Part shown: positions 33,088 to 34,341 of the stretch, in pieces
Position numbering within the stretch: position 1 is the first letter of the stretch
How the letters are laid out: each line of letters starts with the position of its first letter
Source of the DNA: Apostichopus parvimensis
Lineage: Eukaryota; Echinodermata; Holothuroidea; Aspidochirotida; Stichopodidae
DNA: 34,341 bases
Reading direction: 5' to 3'
NCBI GenBank assembly: GCA_000934455.1
Contig: KN882778.1
Span: forward strand, 10,848 to 45,188
Position numbers and translations under genes: made by a program
Notes under the pieces: model-generated
Database searches by the model: none
What the model saw: the letters and a program-made list of their open reading frames with translations, nothing else
Told to the model about the DNA's origin: nothing

Positions 33088-33275
33088 ATGCAATTTTTGT
33101 TGTTGTAGAAATAGATATTATTTTTCGCTGTGAAATAAGCGAGTTAAATAGTTCCTATAAAGAAAAGCAATTTCAGCGTGAATTACCGTGATGCCGTCAT
33201 TCACAGTCTTCTTGCCAGATGCATTAACATCATGTAATTAAATTTAAACCATCCATATCTTTGCCATACAACATG
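33088..33275. repeat. Interspersed repeat, copy 2 (partner 30002-30195)
   Basis: See the partner copy for the shared blocks. It is directly followed by a MITE-like element at 33284. Confidence 0.5.
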
Positions 33276-33283
33276 CTATGAGC

Positions 33284-33569
33284 ATAGGAGTAGGAGGCGG
33301 GGTGGCTGCAGCCCCCAATCAAATGTTTTTGTGAAAATTCGGGCAATTTGCTGAGAACTTATTGTAACAACTTCCCCAAAATGGTAATAACACGGCAAAT
33401 GATTGTATGTAATTGGCATGCGATGTAATAACCGATGCATGCCTATATGATTCGTATATTAAGATGTTGAACGCGCGTGGAGCGCGCGTAAAAAGGTTGG
33501 TTATATTTTTCGGGCAAGTCGTTACAGCCCCCCCCCCCCCCCCAATCAAATTGGGCTCCTACGCCTATG
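33284..33569. mobile_element. MITE-like element with 14-bp terminal inverted repeats
   Basis: CATAGGAGTAGGAG (33284-33297) pairs with CTCCTACGCCTATG (33556-33569), 13 of 14 matching. Next to each end are AATCAAA and C-rich blocks (CAGCCCCCAATCAAA at left; a C16 run then AATCAAATTGGG at right). ACGCGCG/CGCGCGT (33471-33477, 33483-33489) forms a CpG-only hairpin inside. It is non-coding, and the target duplication is unclear. Confidence 0.55.
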
Positions 33570-33769
33570 AGGATTTGGTTATCACCTCAAGATTCTGAAA
33601 AGTTTCAGCTGTTTTTGTCAGGTAAGCAACTTCATTCACTGAATATCCTTTCAGGAAGAATAGTTGCAAAAAGATATTTCAATACTGTGAAAAGTTGCAC
33701 CAAAAAAAAAAGAATTATCTAGAAATTTTTGTGCCACGGAGTGTTTAGTCACGTTAACTACCCTTATGA

Positions 33770-34015
33770 GTTTTCCTCTCAAGCACAAAATTTCTCAACT
33801 TTTCTGATTTTCATCATGCTAAGAAAGAAAAAAAATATGAAACGAGACAAAGTGACTAACCAAAATATGTTGAAAAACAAAATTTAATTGGTTTTCCTAT
33901 TAAGCACAAAAATCTCACTGATTTTCATCATGCTATAAAAAAACAAGACAAAGTGACTACATGAAATAAGGTGATAACCAAATTATATTGGTTTTTTATT
34001 CAAATACAAAAATAA
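33770..34015. repeat. Tandem repeat, ~100-120-bp unit, two copies plus a partial third
   Basis: GTTTTCCT..TTAAGCACAAAA, CTGATTTTCATCATGCTA and GACAAAGTGACTA recur in units starting at 33770, 33891 and 33991. Spacings are about 120 and 100 bp; the third unit is cut after its first ~25 bases. Confidence 0.75.
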
Positions 34016-34341
34016 TATATTATGAACACCTCACACTTAAAGAAAAGAATTTTCTTGGATAGAATTAAATTGCAAAGACTTAATTACTACATCTGGGTGT
34101 ATTTATGTTATGATTATGTCACTGCAACAATTTGGTCCTTTTTTTTATGGAAGTCAGAATAAACTGGCTGAAGGTAATATGGTTATGATAATTTCATTCT
34201 CTAATTAAGTTTTGCTGTCCCTCCCCCCCCCCTCCCCAGACCCCAGAAACAAAGAGAATGGTAGAAATATAATAAAGGAAATATAGTTGTTTCTTTCAAT
34301 GGAAAGTGAAAATCATTTTAAAGATTAAAAGGAAGAAATAT

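Noticed and set aside
1-34341. tRNA or 5S rRNA genes, CRISPR arrays, LTR or Polinton remnants
   Set aside because: No B-box or cloverleaf, no spaced identical repeats with unique spacers, and no gag/pol/integrase/capsid-like frames or LTR pairs were seen by eye.

Overview
The window is animal genomic DNA that is AT-rich and intron-rich. It carries one recognisable protein-coding gene, on the + strand: the orthologue of MAEA (macrophage erythroblast attacher; yeast Gid9/Fyv10), the RING subunit of the CTLH/GID ubiquitin ligase. I could place all ten coding exons, from 1314 to 19266. They join in frame into a 387-residue protein that aligns from end to end with vertebrate MAEA (396 residues, from memory). 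Interspersed AGGTCA-rich repeats, many long G/C homopolymers in AT-rich DNA, and CR1/L2- and RTE-like LINE ends suggest an invertebrate deuterostome. An echinoderm, perhaps a sea cucumber, is my best guess, but this is weakly supported.

Layout. 1-1313: upstream and probable promoter/5' UTR, with a CCAAT box, a G-rich box and a CRE-like site. 1314-13375: exons 1-9. Intron 1 holds an antisense element with a U2 snRNA head flanked by a perfect 13-bp duplication, and a 223-bp hAT-like MITE. Intron 2 holds the end of a CR1/L2-type LINE. Intron 6 holds diverged ~300-400-bp duplications. Intron 7 has textbook minor-spliceosome (U12-type) signals. Exon 8 (RING) is followed at once by a 20-bp minisatellite, and exon 9 is preceded by another repeat that supplies its 3' splice site. 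13376-19164: a long intron 9 with tandem repeats, inverted-repeat elements and an assembly gap (14415-15146, 732 N). 19165-19266: last exon. 19267 to about 20185: 3' UTR with a strong hairpin and one AATAAA signal.

20186-34341: no host gene recognised. It holds an L2-like LINE end with a TTA tail, a tandem duplication, a purine tract, an ~830-bp minisatellite of 14/16-bp units containing ATAGCTAT, an RTE-like LINE end with a perfect 11-bp duplication, MITE-like inverted repeats and many poly-G/poly-C runs.

The observations most worth following are the U2-headed retroposon with a structured body, the U12-type intron inside the MAEA RING region, and the two minisatellites abutting splice sites of adjacent RING exons. 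No retroviral, LTR or Polinton remnant was recognised.
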